Below are positions 39,377 through 47,693 of a stretch of DNA of 64,000 bases, in pieces. Position numbers and translations under genes: made by a program. The stretch spans positions 1,583,480-1,647,479 of the forward strand of contig CBDDGV010000003.1 in assembly GCA_965228005.1 (NCBI GenBank), written 5' to 3'. Source of the DNA: JBCCXZ01 sp965228005 (GTDB lineage: Bacteria > Planctomycetota > Planctomycetia > Pirellulales > Lacipirellulaceae). Under the pieces are notes generated by a model that saw nothing but the letters and a program-made list of their open reading frames with translations, did not search any database and had not been told where the DNA came from. How positions within the stretch are numbered: position 1 is the stretch's first letter; each line of letters opens with the position of its first letter.

Positions 39377-39976
39377 ATGAGCACACCCCTTCAACGGCTG
39401 AGAGCAAACTGGGTCTACGGCGGGTTTCTGATGGCTTTCGTCCTGCTCGCCCTGGCCGTTCCTTTGCTCGCCAAAGCCCCGCTAGCCTTGGTGCTGGTCT
39501 ACCTCCACCTGCCCATGTACCAGCTGCACCAGTACGAAGAACACGACGCCGACCGCTTCCGCACCTTCGTGAACTCAGTCCTCGGCAAAGGCCGGGAACT
39601 GCTCACCGTCGACTCCGTCTTCTTCATCAACACAGTGTTGGTGTGGGCCCTGTTCACAGCGGTCATCGTGGCGACATCACTGCTCGACATCGGCTACGGC
39701 CTCATCGTCGCATACGCCACACTGCTGAACGGCATCGTCCACGTTGCCCAGGCCATCGCCCTCCGCAGTTACAACCCCGGCCTCGGTACCGCGGCACTAG
39801 CTTTCTTGCCCGTCTCTTCCGCCGCAATCTTCACGCTCGCTCGCACCGAGGGCGTCGGCCTCGCCGACCACGTGCTTGGTTTCGCCGTCGGTCTTGGGAT
39901 CCACGTAGCCATCGTCGTCCACGTCGTCATGCGGGTACAAAGGCTCAAGCAAGCCGAGAGCGAAACCCCCGCCTGA
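39377..39976 (+). CDS. HXXEE domain membrane protein
   Basis: A 199-residue integral membrane protein with about five hydrophobic segments. The sequence MYQLHQYEEHDADRF carries the HxxEE motif of this small family, whose function is not known. Starts 23 bp after the Fpg/Nei stop, so co-transcription is likely. Confidence 0.72.
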   Translation: MSTPLQRLRANWVYGGFLMAFVLLALAVPLLAKAPLALVLVYLHLPMYQLHQYEEHDADRFRTFVNSVLGKGRELLTVDSVFFINTVLVWALFTAVIVATSLLDIGYGLIVAYATLLNGIVHVAQAIALRSYNPGLGTAALAFLPVSSAAIFTLARTEGVGLADHVLGFAVGLGIHVAIVVHVVMRVQRLKQAESETPA

Positions 39977-40029
39977 TCTGGCACGCCGTTAAGTCCTCTT
40001 TCATTCGTGCTGAGCCCCCGGGTCATCCG

Positions 40030-41016
40030 ATGCAAGCCGCGATTCTAGACCGCTACGGCCCGCCCGAAGTCCTTCAGTTCCACGAGGTCGAGAAGCCAAC
40101 TCCCGCCGACGGTGAGATCCTCATCCAGACCCATGCCGTCACCGTCACCTCAGGCGACTGCCGTGTCCGCGCGATGAACATGCCCCCCGGCTTCCGGCTG
40201 ATCGCGCGGCTGATGTTCGGCTGGAGCAAGCCCCGCCAATCGATCCTGGGGAGCGAGCTCGCCGGCGTCGTTGAGGCGGTCGGCAAAGGCGTCACCAAGT
40301 TCCGCATCGGCGACGAGGTCTTCGCCTCCTGCGACCCCGACTTCGGCGCCTACGCCGAGTACAAGTGCCTCCCCGCCGAGCGGGCGGCGCTCAAGCCGGC
40401 CGACCTTTTGTTCGGCGAAGCAGCCGCCCTCACGTTCGGCGGCGTCACCGCCCTGCACTTCTTCCGCCTCGGCAAACTCCAGCCCGGCGAACGGCTGCTC
40501 ATCAACGGCGCCTCCGGCGGCGTCGGCACGGCCGCTATCCAGGTCGCCAAGCACTTTGGCGCCGAAGTGACCGCCGTCTGCAGCACCGCCAACCTCGAAC
40601 TCGTCCGCTCGGTCGGCGCCGACCACGCCGTCGACTACACCCAGGCCGACTTCACCGAGTCCGACCAGACCTACGACCTCATCCTCGACGCCGCCGGCAC
40701 CGCCCCCTTCGCCCGCTGCCGCCACCGCCTCAACCCCGGCGGCCGCTTCCTGATGGTGCTCGGAAGCTTCCCCCAACTGCTGCGGGCGCCCTGGGACACG
40801 CTCACCACCGACAAGAAAGTCATCGGCGGCGGCGCCAAACCGCTCCCAGGCGACCTGCAACAGCTTGCCGACATGGCCGCCGCTGGGGATTTCAAGCCCC
40901 ACGTCGACCGCACCTACCCCTGGAATCAACTCGTCGAGGCCCACCGCTACGTCGACCAGGGCCACAAACGCGGCAACGTCGTTGTCAGTTTGGATAGCTC
41001 CCCGGTGGCCGGCTGA
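40030..41016 (+). CDS. MDR-family zinc-independent alcohol dehydrogenase / quinone oxidoreductase
   Basis: A 328-residue medium-chain dehydrogenase. The N-terminal GroES-like domain has AILDRYGPPEVLQFHEVEKP and LGSELAGVVEAVGKGV. The nucleotide-binding motif is NGASGGVGTAAIQVAKHFGA. The classical structural-zinc cysteines are absent, which favours the quinone-oxidoreductase-like group with NADPH. Substrate unknown. It starts 53 bp after the HXXEE gene on the same strand. Confidence 0.88.
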   Translation: MQAAILDRYGPPEVLQFHEVEKPTPADGEILIQTHAVTVTSGDCRVRAMNMPPGFRLIARLMFGWSKPRQSILGSELAGVVEAVGKGVTKFRIGDEVFASCDPDFGAYAEYKCLPAERAALKPADLLFGEAAALTFGGVTALHFFRLGKLQPGERLLINGASGGVGTAAIQVAKHFGAEVTAVCSTANLELVRSVGADHAVDYTQADFTESDQTYDLILDAAGTAPFARCRHRLNPGGRFLMVLGSFPQLLRAPWDTLTTDKKVIGGGAKPLPGDLQQLADMAAAGDFKPHVDRTYPWNQLVEAHRYVDQGHKRGNVVVSLDSSPVAG

Positions 41017-41112
41017 ACCACTATATTGAATCGCACTCCGGGGTTCTGTTTGGCCAGCGCGGCCGGCAAGAGCAGGCAATCAGCAACACGTCCCAAGTGT
41101 GGTGCAAACGCA

Positions 41113-42204
41113 ATGAAACACGGCAACCGCGAGGCCCGTTCTCTTCAAACCCGGCTGAGCCCCCAACGCCATCGGGCCTTCATTAGCACTGCCCGCGTGT
41201 GCGCCGCTTTGCTCGCCTTCGCATGGCTCCTCTGCATCAGCCCACTCGCTACGGCGATCAACCTGCCCGACACGCCGCCGCCGCTTCCAGAGAACGGCTA
41301 CCAGTGGCTCAACAGCAGCCCGCTCACCTACGAAGACGCCCAAGGCAAGGGCATCGTCTTCTGGTACTACGAAGAGAGCTGCCCCGTTTGCGCCTCCAAA
41401 TGGCCGGGGATCATGGAGGCGGTCGATCAACACGCTCAAGCCCCCGTCCTCTTCATCGGCGTCATCTCCGGCCGCAGCCGTGCCGACGTCCGCAGCTACG
41501 TCCGCAAGAACAAAGTCGACTGGCCGGTAATCGTCGACGAAGACCGCTCGTTCGAGGCCGCCAGCGGCGACGTGTCGATTGACCTCAACAGGATCGTCGA
41601 CGTCCGTGTTGTCCAGCCAGACGGCTCGTACACCTGGGGATGGTCGAACGACATCCCCAAGACCGTCGAGCACGCCTCCATGGGAGGAGACTGGAAGTTC
41701 GAGCACGAGCGGTTCCCCGAAGAGTTCCGCCCCGCCGTCCGCCGCCTGGAGTTCGGCGACTACCTCTCGGCGGCGCCCGCGATCCGCGCCGGGCTGAAGT
41801 CCGACTCCAAGAGCCTCCAGAAGACCGCCGGCTACATGCAGCAGTACGTCGAGCACCAGATGCGGGCCAGCATCGCCCGGCACACGCAGTCGCTCGGCGA
41901 AACCGACCACTACGGCCGCTACCTGGCGCTCGCATCAACCTCCGAACGCTTCACGCCGCACAAGCTGCCCCAGGCCGAGGCCGACGAACTCGAAGAACTC
42001 CGCAAGCTGCCAGCCGTCGCCGGCGAGGTCACCGCACGCAAGATCGTCGACGCCGCCCTCCCGCTGCTGAGTAACCCCGACCCCAAGAAGCAGGCGAAGG
42101 CCGTTACCCGCCTGAAGCGCGTCGTCGAGCGTCACCCCGGCACCCAGGCCGCCGCCGACGCTGAAACACTCATCGCCAAGTCCAGGCCGGCCCCCGCCAA
42201 GTAA
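41113..42204 (+). CDS. Exported thioredoxin-like protein
   Basis: A 363-residue protein. ATG 41113 is followed by a basic stretch and a hydrophobic segment (VCAALLAFAWLLCISPLATA) that should export it. A thioredoxin-like domain (about residues 75-200) carries the redox motif ESCPVCASKWPG, that is Cys-Pro-Val-Cys. The remaining half is helical, rich in charged residues, and ends with a KRVVERHPGTQAAADAETLI segment that looks like a TPR/SAH-type helix. Likely a periplasmic thiol redox protein. An upstream TTG at 41026 is possible but adds no recognisable sequence. Confidence 0.72.
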   Translation: MKHGNREARSLQTRLSPQRHRAFISTARVCAALLAFAWLLCISPLATAINLPDTPPPLPENGYQWLNSSPLTYEDAQGKGIVFWYYEESCPVCASKWPGIMEAVDQHAQAPVLFIGVISGRSRADVRSYVRKNKVDWPVIVDEDRSFEAASGDVSIDLNRIVDVRVVQPDGSYTWGWSNDIPKTVEHASMGGDWKFEHERFPEEFRPAVRRLEFGDYLSAAPAIRAGLKSDSKSLQKTAGYMQQYVEHQMRASIARHTQSLGETDHYGRYLALASTSERFTPHKLPQAEADELEELRKLPAVAGEVTARKIVDAALPLLSNPDPKKQAKAVTRLKRVVERHPGTQAAADAETLIAKSRPAPAK

Positions 42205-42248
42205 TCTCACTGCCGCGGCGAGGCGCCCCTCTCCTCATGCGTTCCTAG

Positions 42249-42270
42249 CCGTCGACCTACGCGTCGACGG
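42249..42270. repeat. Hairpin with CTACGC loop, copy 1
   Basis: Perfect 8-bp stem CCGTCGAC / GTCGACGG enclosing CTACGC. A related hairpin is at 55183-55204, with the same loop (read on the other strand) and one covarying stem pair. Both lie downstream of a gene's 3' end. Confidence 0.75.
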
Positions 42271-42302
42271 CAGCCCCGCCGCGCTCGTTCTACCGGTTCA
42301 TA

Positions 42303-42591
42303 GTTGAAATTGGGCCAGCACATAATGTATACATAAGAACACTATATGTGCTCCTGGCAACCCAGACCCGATCACCACCGTCATCATCAGCGTTCATCTG
42401 CGTGCATCTGCGGCCAACCCCTTCTGACACCAAAAACTCAACAACAACGAACGCAAACCCACCCCCCTTTCGCTCGATGCAACCCCGCCATGCCCTCAAA
42501 AACAAGGCGCCTCAACAGATAACACGCGACAATACGCCCGACTTTTGGCGTATCGCCGCGTGTACCCGTTTTCGTGCCCAAAGACAAAACG
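42303..42591 (+). repeat. Dispersed block element, copy A
   Basis: Shares six ordered sequence blocks with an inverted copy at 48490-48755. Key positions are GTTGAAATTGGGCCAGCA (42303-42320), an AAAACTCAAC block from 42433, ACAAGGCGC near 42501, an identical 26-base core at 42538-42563 containing GGCG-TAT-CGCC, and GTTTTCGTGCCCAAA at 42568-42582. Spacers between blocks differ in length and sequence. Confidence 0.85.
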
Positions 42592-42595
42592 ACCG

Positions 42596-42619
42596 GCCCG
42601 CCGACTTCAGTCGGCGGGC
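42596..42619. terminator. Bidirectional terminator-like hairpin
   Basis: Perfect 10-bp stem GCCCGCCGAC / GTCGGCGGGC with the tetraloop TTCA, between the convergent genes ending at 42204 and 42632. The T-run after it is short, so termination strength is uncertain. Confidence 0.65.
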
Positions 42620-42631
42620 GCTCTTATGAGC

Positions 42632-43555
42632 TCATTCAGCAAAAATCCCCGTCCCGTACCAGATGCCGTTGCTCCCACGGCGGATGTCGTAGCCGAACAG
42701 CCGGTGCCGCTTCCGCACCGCCCCCCAGTGCCCCGACGAGTGCCGCCAGCTCGCCACGCAGTCGAGGCACGAGTCGATCAGGTCCTGGTTCGGCCAACTC
42801 TCTGCCACCACCTCCACGGCCTTGAACGAACCGGCCATCGACGTGATCTCTCCCGAACGCCGGCCCCAGTTGTGGTGCCCCTGGTTGCGGATGCTCGCCT
42901 GATAAGCCGAGTGCCGCCCCGCCGCGTCCGCGATCCCCGGGTGCATCTCGCCGCTGGTGCTCGCCGGCCGCTCCGGGTGCACGCGAACGGCCCACACCAT
43001 CGTCCGCTGCGTGAGGGTCCCCTCCGGCAGCCCCAGGATCACCGGCAGGTAGTCGCACTGCCACCGGTAGTACTTGCCCGAGCGGTAGGGGAAAGCACTC
43101 ACCACTCGGCCGGAGTACTCTTCGCCCTTGCTCGCCAGGTCCAGCACCGCGACGCCCGAGTCGCCCTTCATCGGCGAGAACGCCGCGTGGCCCAACAACC
43201 GCGCAGCCGGCCCCTCGCCGGGCGCCTCGTCCTGCACACGCAGGAGCGTAAACCCGGCGAGCTTCTCCCGCAGAGACTCGTCTGCTGCGATCTTCGCCTC
43301 CAGCGAACTCTGCTGCGAGCTCTCGCCCAGCGGAACGAAGTTGATCAGCAGCATCTGCCGGGCCTCTTGGGCAGCGGCGTAGGCCTCGGTGTACGAAGTC
43401 AGCCACTCCACCCCGCCGACCTCGACGGACGACGGCTCGGCCTCATCCAGCTCAACCGAGGGCTGACCCGCCTCGCCGCGGGCCTGGGGAACCAACACAC
43501 AGCACAACATCAGCGACCAGCCAACCAGCCGGCCCTGGCACATCAAAGCACGCAT
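42632..43555 (-). CDS. Exported protein with thioredoxin-like N-terminal and CAP/SCP-like C-terminal region
   Basis: A 307-residue protein with a signal peptide (LVGWSLMLCCVLVPQARG). The middle part, YAAAQEARQMLLINFVPLGE, resembles the start of a DUF255/thioredoxin-like domain but the CxxC is absent. The C-terminal 90 residues contain NQGHHNWGRR, VVAESWP, SWRHSSGHWGAV and GSNGIWYGTGIFAE. That order matches CAP-domain marks (W..S.GH then Y..Q.F). Both assignments are inferences from pattern only. ATG 43555 is preceded by GGAAGGA. It lies 105 bp downstream of the NlpC/P60 gene on the same strand, at the end of a peptidoglycan-related cluster. Confidence 0.7.
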   Translation of the reverse strand: MRALMCQGRLVGWSLMLCCVLVPQARGEAGQPSVELDEAEPSSVEVGGVEWLTSYTEAYAAAQEARQMLLINFVPLGESSQQSSLEAKIAADESLREKLAGFTLLRVQDEAPGEGPAARLLGHAAFSPMKGDSGVAVLDLASKGEEYSGRVVSAFPYRSGKYYRWQCDYLPVILGLPEGTLTQRTMVWAVRVHPERPASTSGEMHPGIADAAGRHSAYQASIRNQGHHNWGRRSGEITSMAGSFKAVEVVAESWPNQDLIDSCLDCVASWRHSSGHWGAVRKRHRLFGYDIRRGSNGIWYGTGIFAE

Positions 43556-43660
43556 AAGATCCTTCCAATCCAAAGGTGGGAGCTCAAAGAGCTAAGGCAG
43601 GGACACCGCGCCCGGCACAAGCCGGACGGGCAGCAAGAAGGCCGTTCCGTGGCCCGAGAG

Positions 43661-44866
43661 TCAGTCGAGGAACCGCTTCGCGAACACGAACGTCCGGTCG
43701 CGCTTCTCGAGGTAGCCGGGGTCCGAGGGGTTCAGGCTGTTGACCCCGACCTCCGGCTTCTGGGCGTGCAGGTAACGGTCGTCGCCCAGGTAGATCGCCG
43801 TGTGGCTGATCCGTCCGAAATCGTTAATGAAGTACATCGTGTCGCCCGCCCGCATCCCGCCGCGGCACCAACGAGTGGCGGTCAACTGGCCGACGCTGAA
43901 CTGCTGATCCGCGTCCCGGGGCACGCTCACGCCCGAGCCGGCAAACGCCACCTGAACCAGGCCCGAGCAGTCGACGCCCTTGGCGGTCTTCCCGCCCCAC
44001 AGGTACGGCGTGCCTGTCATCGCGGCAGCCGCCTCGATGACGCCGGGCGCCCACGGCGCCGCTTCCCGGCTGAACTCGCAGTACGAATCCGCGAATGCGA
44101 ACTCGCCGACGCCGGGCAACTCGGCCGTCACTCCGCCGCCGCTGTGCGAAACCAGCCGCAGCCGCCCGCCCGTGGGCAGCTTCACACCTTCCTCCTCCAA
44201 ATCCTGCTTCATGACCACCGTTGGCCCGCGCAGGTACTCGGTGAACTCCGCCTCGCTCAGCCGCCCGACATCCGCTACGCGGACGTACCCCAGGTATCCT
44301 TCGCCGCTGTGAACCAGGTAATGGTCCGAGACCTGGGAGAGCAAGAACAGCGGTTCCCCAAGCAGGCAGTCGGTCACGACTTCCCCCTCGTCCGGGGAAG
44401 CGTAGCTCAGCGTGCTCGCCACCTTCACCACGGCGAACCGTTCCTCGCCCAGGGACTCCGACGGCACGACCTTGATCCCATTCTCAATCTCGTCGAAGCC
44501 CAAGGCACGCAGGTACCCTTCCACGCCGAGGCGGGACTCGTCGAACTCGCAGTACCCGCCCAGTATTACAGCGCCGTCTTCGCCGGCCGAAGCCGTCACG
44601 TCAAACGCCACCAGCCGCGTGTCGTTGACCATCGACCGCCGGTAGTAGTCGACGTAATGCGAGAGCAACGCCTCGCGGCCTTCCAACTCCGGCTCCACCC
44701 GGCGGGCCAGAGCGACCAGCCGCGAGTCGACCTCGGGCGCAGCCACGACCGCGGCGCCGCTATCGTTCGCGTGCCCCGGGCCACTAATAACACACAAGGC
44801 GACAAGTAATGCAAACGAACCGGCCAGGAACCAACGGCCGCGGGGAGACTTCATCGGTGTCTTCAT
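43661..44866 (-). CDS. NlpC/P60 cysteine peptidase with SH3-like domains
   Basis: A 401-residue exported endopeptidase. The hydrophobic segment WFLAGSFALLVALCVISG is a signal. Central SH3-like regions (including HYLVHSGEGYLGYVRVADVG) precede the catalytic domain. GTPYLWGGKTAKGVDCSGLV gives the nucleophile Cys, and ISHTAIYLGDDRYLHA gives the His. The family cuts the D-Glu-gamma-diamino acid bond in peptidoglycan stem peptides (YkfC-like). The start ATG at 44866 overlaps the stop of the VanX-like gene in the sequence ATGA, so translation is coupled. Another in-frame ATG is at 44854. Confidence 0.87.
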   Translation of the reverse strand: MKTPMKSPRGRWFLAGSFALLVALCVISGPGHANDSGAAVVAAPEVDSRLVALARRVEPELEGREALLSHYVDYYRRSMVNDTRLVAFDVTASAGEDGAVILGGYCEFDESRLGVEGYLRALGFDEIENGIKVVPSESLGEERFAVVKVASTLSYASPDEGEVVTDCLLGEPLFLLSQVSDHYLVHSGEGYLGYVRVADVGRLSEAEFTEYLRGPTVVMKQDLEEEGVKLPTGGRLRLVSHSGGGVTAELPGVGEFAFADSYCEFSREAAPWAPGVIEAAAAMTGTPYLWGGKTAKGVDCSGLVQVAFAGSGVSVPRDADQQFSVGQLTATRWCRGGMRAGDTMYFINDFGRISHTAIYLGDDRYLHAQKPEVGVNSLNPSDPGYLEKRDRTFVFAKRFLD

Positions 44867-45558
44867 CGGATGGGGAAATCGAAGTAGGTGTTCGGGAACG
44901 GCTCGTCCACCAGCGTATAGTGCCACCATTCTTTCGAGTAGGCCCGGAACCCGTGCTTCTCCATCAGCGTGCGCAACAGCAAGCGGTTCGCACGCTGTTG
45001 AGAGGTCGCCCCGCGGAAGCCGTGGCCGGAGCGTTCGCCGAAGAAATCGAACGCCCCGCCCATGTCCAGCTCGCCCGAACCATCGGCGGCGGCGAGGGTA
45101 AGGTCGACCGTGCTCCCCCGGCTGTGGCCCGATCGGGCGGCGATGTAGCCGAGGTCGAACAACTCCCGCCGGCCGTAGTCCGGGAAGTACTCCGCCTTGG
45201 TGGCGCCGTCTTCCTCAGCCCGCGACCAACGCACAAAGTGGTCGACCGCACGCTGGGGCCGGTACGCATCGAACACCACCAGGCGCAGCCCCAGCGGCGA
45301 GAGCTCGCCCTGCACTCGACCGAGGGCCTCGGCCGCCTCCCGAGTCGCGACGCAACGATCGACCTCGTAGCCGTCCACGCGCGAGCCGACGAAGTTGCGT
45401 TCCGAGAAGTACTTCAAGTCCACCCCGACCGAAGGAGCCGCCTCGTCCAGGTACACGAACCCGTCCGGGAGGCTGCCGCCTCTCTCCGTTTCAGCAAAGG
45501 AGGGCTGGACCGTCGTCATCGCAAAGCAAACCGCAACGGAGGCCGGCAAGAACCGCAT
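44863..45558 (-). CDS. D-alanyl-D-alanine dipeptidase (VanX/DdpX-type, M15D)
   Basis: A 231-residue exported zinc peptidase. The signal is FLPASVAVCFAMTTVQPSFA. The zinc-binding motif SGHSRGSTVDLTL supplies His and Asp, and EWWHYTL near the C-terminus supplies the catalytic Glu and the third His ligand. VFDAYRPQRAV is the usual substrate Arg motif. It hydrolyses free D-Ala-D-Ala. In this setting it probably handles the dipeptide in cell wall turnover or salvage, not vancomycin resistance, because vanH/vanA are absent. It starts 4 bp after the DacB stop and overlaps the NlpC/P60 start by 4 bases. Confidence 0.88.
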   Translation of the reverse strand: MRFLPASVAVCFAMTTVQPSFAETERGGSLPDGFVYLDEAAPSVGVDLKYFSERNFVGSRVDGYEVDRCVATREAAEALGRVQGELSPLGLRLVVFDAYRPQRAVDHFVRWSRAEEDGATKAEYFPDYGRRELFDLGYIAARSGHSRGSTVDLTLAAADGSGELDMGGAFDFFGERSGHGFRGATSQQRANRLLLRTLMEKHGFRAYSKEWWHYTLVDEPFPNTYFDFPIR

Positions 45559-45562
45559 CACG

Positions 45563-46978
45563 CTAATTGTCACCCGGCTGGTAGCGAACGAGGGTTTGCC
45601 AAACCTTGCCGCGGAGATCAATCACGGGCTGGTTCGACCCGACATAGCCGTTGGTCAGCAACGAGAAAGCTAGCCGCCGGCCTTGGAGCGTGTTGGCGTA
45701 GCCCGAGATGGTGGAAACGCCCGACATCCCTCCCGGCTTCGCCGCCACCCGTTCCTTTCCGGTTTGATCCCCGGCCGAAGCCGGCAGGTCGACGTCGTAC
45801 TTGGGCAACGCTTCGTAGAACACAGAACTGGCGGAGTGCTTGTGCATGAACTGCAGCAGTCGGATCGACGAGTCCGCCGATATCAGATTGTAGCGAGAGA
45901 GCCCGGAGCCATCGACGAGCCGGAACGAGTCCCGTTCCAATCCGGCGACTTCGACGAGCCAGTCGCCGATAACCGAGGCGCCGTCCGACCAAGTCGGCGG
46001 GGCTCGGCCCGCTTCGATCGAGAGTTCGTGCAGCAATACCTCGCCGACCGCGTTCTCACTGACAAGATTGAAGTGCTTCACCGTTTCCGCAAGCGTCGGC
46101 CCCGAGGCAGAGTGCTCCTTGATGATCGGGAGGCCATCGGGGTGATCGGCATCGACAACTTCAACGCCGCGTGCTCGAAGCTGGTGCTCGAAGACGGACT
46201 CGATCCAGGGCGAAGGGTCGTCCATGGTCACCCGTTCCTCGAGAGCCGATTCTATCGCTCCAGGGTCCTTGAGGAGGAAAGCGTCTGTGAAAGGTGTCCG
46301 GTCAATCCAGTCATTCGGGGACCCGGCAGCTTCCAACCACCTCAGCGGCGGGAAACTCGCCGGCGGGACGAGTTGGGCTTCCGGCTTTCCGCTAGCCGAC
46401 AGCTTCAGCCGGACTTGGAGGACGTTGAAATCCAGCATCAGCGGCGTGACGGACATGTTGTAGTAGTCGGGGTCGTCGTCCCACATCCAGCCGGGCCCCT
46501 TCAAGGGAGAGGCGTAACGCGACTGGTCGACCCGGACTCGGCCGCTGAGCCTGCTCACGCCGGCTTCGTTGGCGACCCAGTCTGCGAGTCTCCCAAGAGC
46601 AGCGGTATTCAGCATCGCGTCGCCGCCGCCGGTGATGACAATCTCACCCGAGAGCGTCCCCTCCGCCAACTTGCCGCAGAGTTCGAGTTTCGTTTCGAAA
46701 CGGTGGTCCGACCCGAAGCGGTCCAGAGCGCAGGCGGTGGTGTAGATCTTAAGGTTCGACGCGGGGACGAGCAGCCGGTCGCCGCCGCGGTCGTAAAGGA
46801 CCTCTCCGGATTCCAGGTCGACCACCTTGAGGCAGACCGTTGTGCGGCGGGCCGTCGGGTGGTTGTCGATCAGCTCCGACAGCGCCGTGCGGAGTTCGGT
46901 CGCCGGGAGCGGCTGACCGATCGCTGGATCGCAGAGCAGGACGGAGAAGATGACCGCGGGGAGAACGGTTCTGTGCAT
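45563..46978 (-). CDS. dacB: D-alanyl-D-alanine carboxypeptidase/endopeptidase (PBP4, S13)
   Basis: A 471-residue low-molecular-weight penicillin-binding protein with a signal peptide (TVLPAVIFSVLLCDPAIGQP). The active-site SxxK is Ser74-Asn-Leu-Lys77 in VPASNLKIYTT; the SxN motif is in LVSENAVGEVLL. The third motif reads AAKPGGMSGVSTISGYA, so the usual KTG is KPG, which may change activity or beta-lactam binding. The inserted domain of PBP4 is present (GEIVITGGGDAML, SRYASPLKGPGWMWDD). It trims pentapeptides and cuts cross-links. First enzyme gene of the cluster; the exported hypothetical gene lies 19 bp upstream. Confidence 0.9.
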   Translation of the reverse strand: MHRTVLPAVIFSVLLCDPAIGQPLPATELRTALSELIDNHPTARRTTVCLKVVDLESGEVLYDRGGDRLLVPASNLKIYTTACALDRFGSDHRFETKLELCGKLAEGTLSGEIVITGGGDAMLNTAALGRLADWVANEAGVSRLSGRVRVDQSRYASPLKGPGWMWDDDPDYYNMSVTPLMLDFNVLQVRLKLSASGKPEAQLVPPASFPPLRWLEAAGSPNDWIDRTPFTDAFLLKDPGAIESALEERVTMDDPSPWIESVFEHQLRARGVEVVDADHPDGLPIIKEHSASGPTLAETVKHFNLVSENAVGEVLLHELSIEAGRAPPTWSDGASVIGDWLVEVAGLERDSFRLVDGSGLSRYNLISADSSIRLLQFMHKHSASSVFYEALPKYDVDLPASAGDQTGKERVAAKPGGMSGVSTISGYANTLQGRRLAFSLLTNGYVGSNQPVIDLRGKVWQTLVRYQPGDN

Positions 46979-46997
46979 CGAGGGTCCGCTGGATTCG

Positions 46998-47603
46998 CTA
47001 GTGGCAGCAGCCGGGCGTATGGCTCGGAGAGAGTGAGTACAGTTGCGGCGGGTCAACGAGCGGGACGTACTGACGGTTGACAACCGCCCAACGGTTTCCG
47101 GAGCTGTGGAGCACTGAGAGCTGACGCTTGCCGTGCCATTCCCACCGGCGCTGCGTCTCGAGGTCGTAGATCTTGGAGATCGAAGCGGTCTTCACCAGTT
47201 GCCAGCGGAGTTGGTAGTCCAAGGCGATGGTCGGAGTGCGGCCGGTGGATTCGAGGTAACCCTCCAGGCCCGGCGCGGCGTCGTTGACGATGCGTGAGCG
47301 TTCCTCGTCGGTGAGGCGGAGGTCGAACCGCTCAACTGGCTGGACGCTCCCGGGCCCGAGCGCATAGCGGAACGAGCCGTCGGCTTGGGCGACGCCCCAG
47401 ACCGATCGGCCGAGGTTCTCGTTGTAGTAGCGGTAGATCAGGCCTTCTTTGATCTCGCTCCTGGGGACTTCGGCGACCTGAGTGGGCTCGAGCGGGGCGA
47501 TTCGGTACACGGGCTTATCGGCCGCGGCCACGGCGGCGGCGAGCGAGATGACCGCGACGGCGGCGGCTTTGACGACGGCGGTGAGGATCGTGGCGTAGGG
47601 CAT
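46998..47603 (-). CDS. Exported protein of unknown function
   Basis: A 201-residue protein with a signal (VVKAAAVAVISLAAAVAAADK). The remainder is one domain with YRYYNENLGRSVWGVAQADG, RYALGPGSVQPVERFDLRL and RRWEWHGKRQLSVL, ending GCCH. I do not recognise it. It leads the peptidoglycan cluster with 19 bp to dacB, so it may be co-transcribed. Confidence 0.7.
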   Translation of the reverse strand: MPYATILTAVVKAAAVAVISLAAAVAAADKPVYRIAPLEPTQVAEVPRSEIKEGLIYRYYNENLGRSVWGVAQADGSFRYALGPGSVQPVERFDLRLTDEERSRIVNDAAPGLEGYLESTGRTPTIALDYQLRWQLVKTASISKIYDLETQRRWEWHGKRQLSVLHSSGNRWAVVNRQYVPLVDPPQLYSLSPSHTPGCCH

Positions 47604-47693
47604 GGCTTGCGGCCCGTCGGGTTTTTGCGGGGTTGGCTCCGGGGTGGATGCGCCGCAAGTGTACGTCGCCGCTTGGGCCGCGGCGGGCCGTCA

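Larger units (their letters stand above)
42205..42631. other. Convergent intergenic region filled with repeats
   Basis: 427 bp between two convergent genes. It holds a hairpin of the CTACGC-loop family (42249-42270), block element copy A (42303-42591) and a terminator hairpin (42596-42619). No gene is convincing; open stretches such as 42348-42629 coincide with the element. Confidence 0.6.

Noticed and set aside
42348..42629. Open frame with DFWRIAAC...FRAQ, and its counterpart on the minus strand near 48056-48682
   Set aside because: Similarity is due to the shared block element; the spacers have indels that are not multiples of three and the frames do not match outside the core.
44863..45558. 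Vancomycin resistance via VanX
   Set aside because: No VanH, VanA/B or VanRS-like genes; the context is cell wall peptidases.
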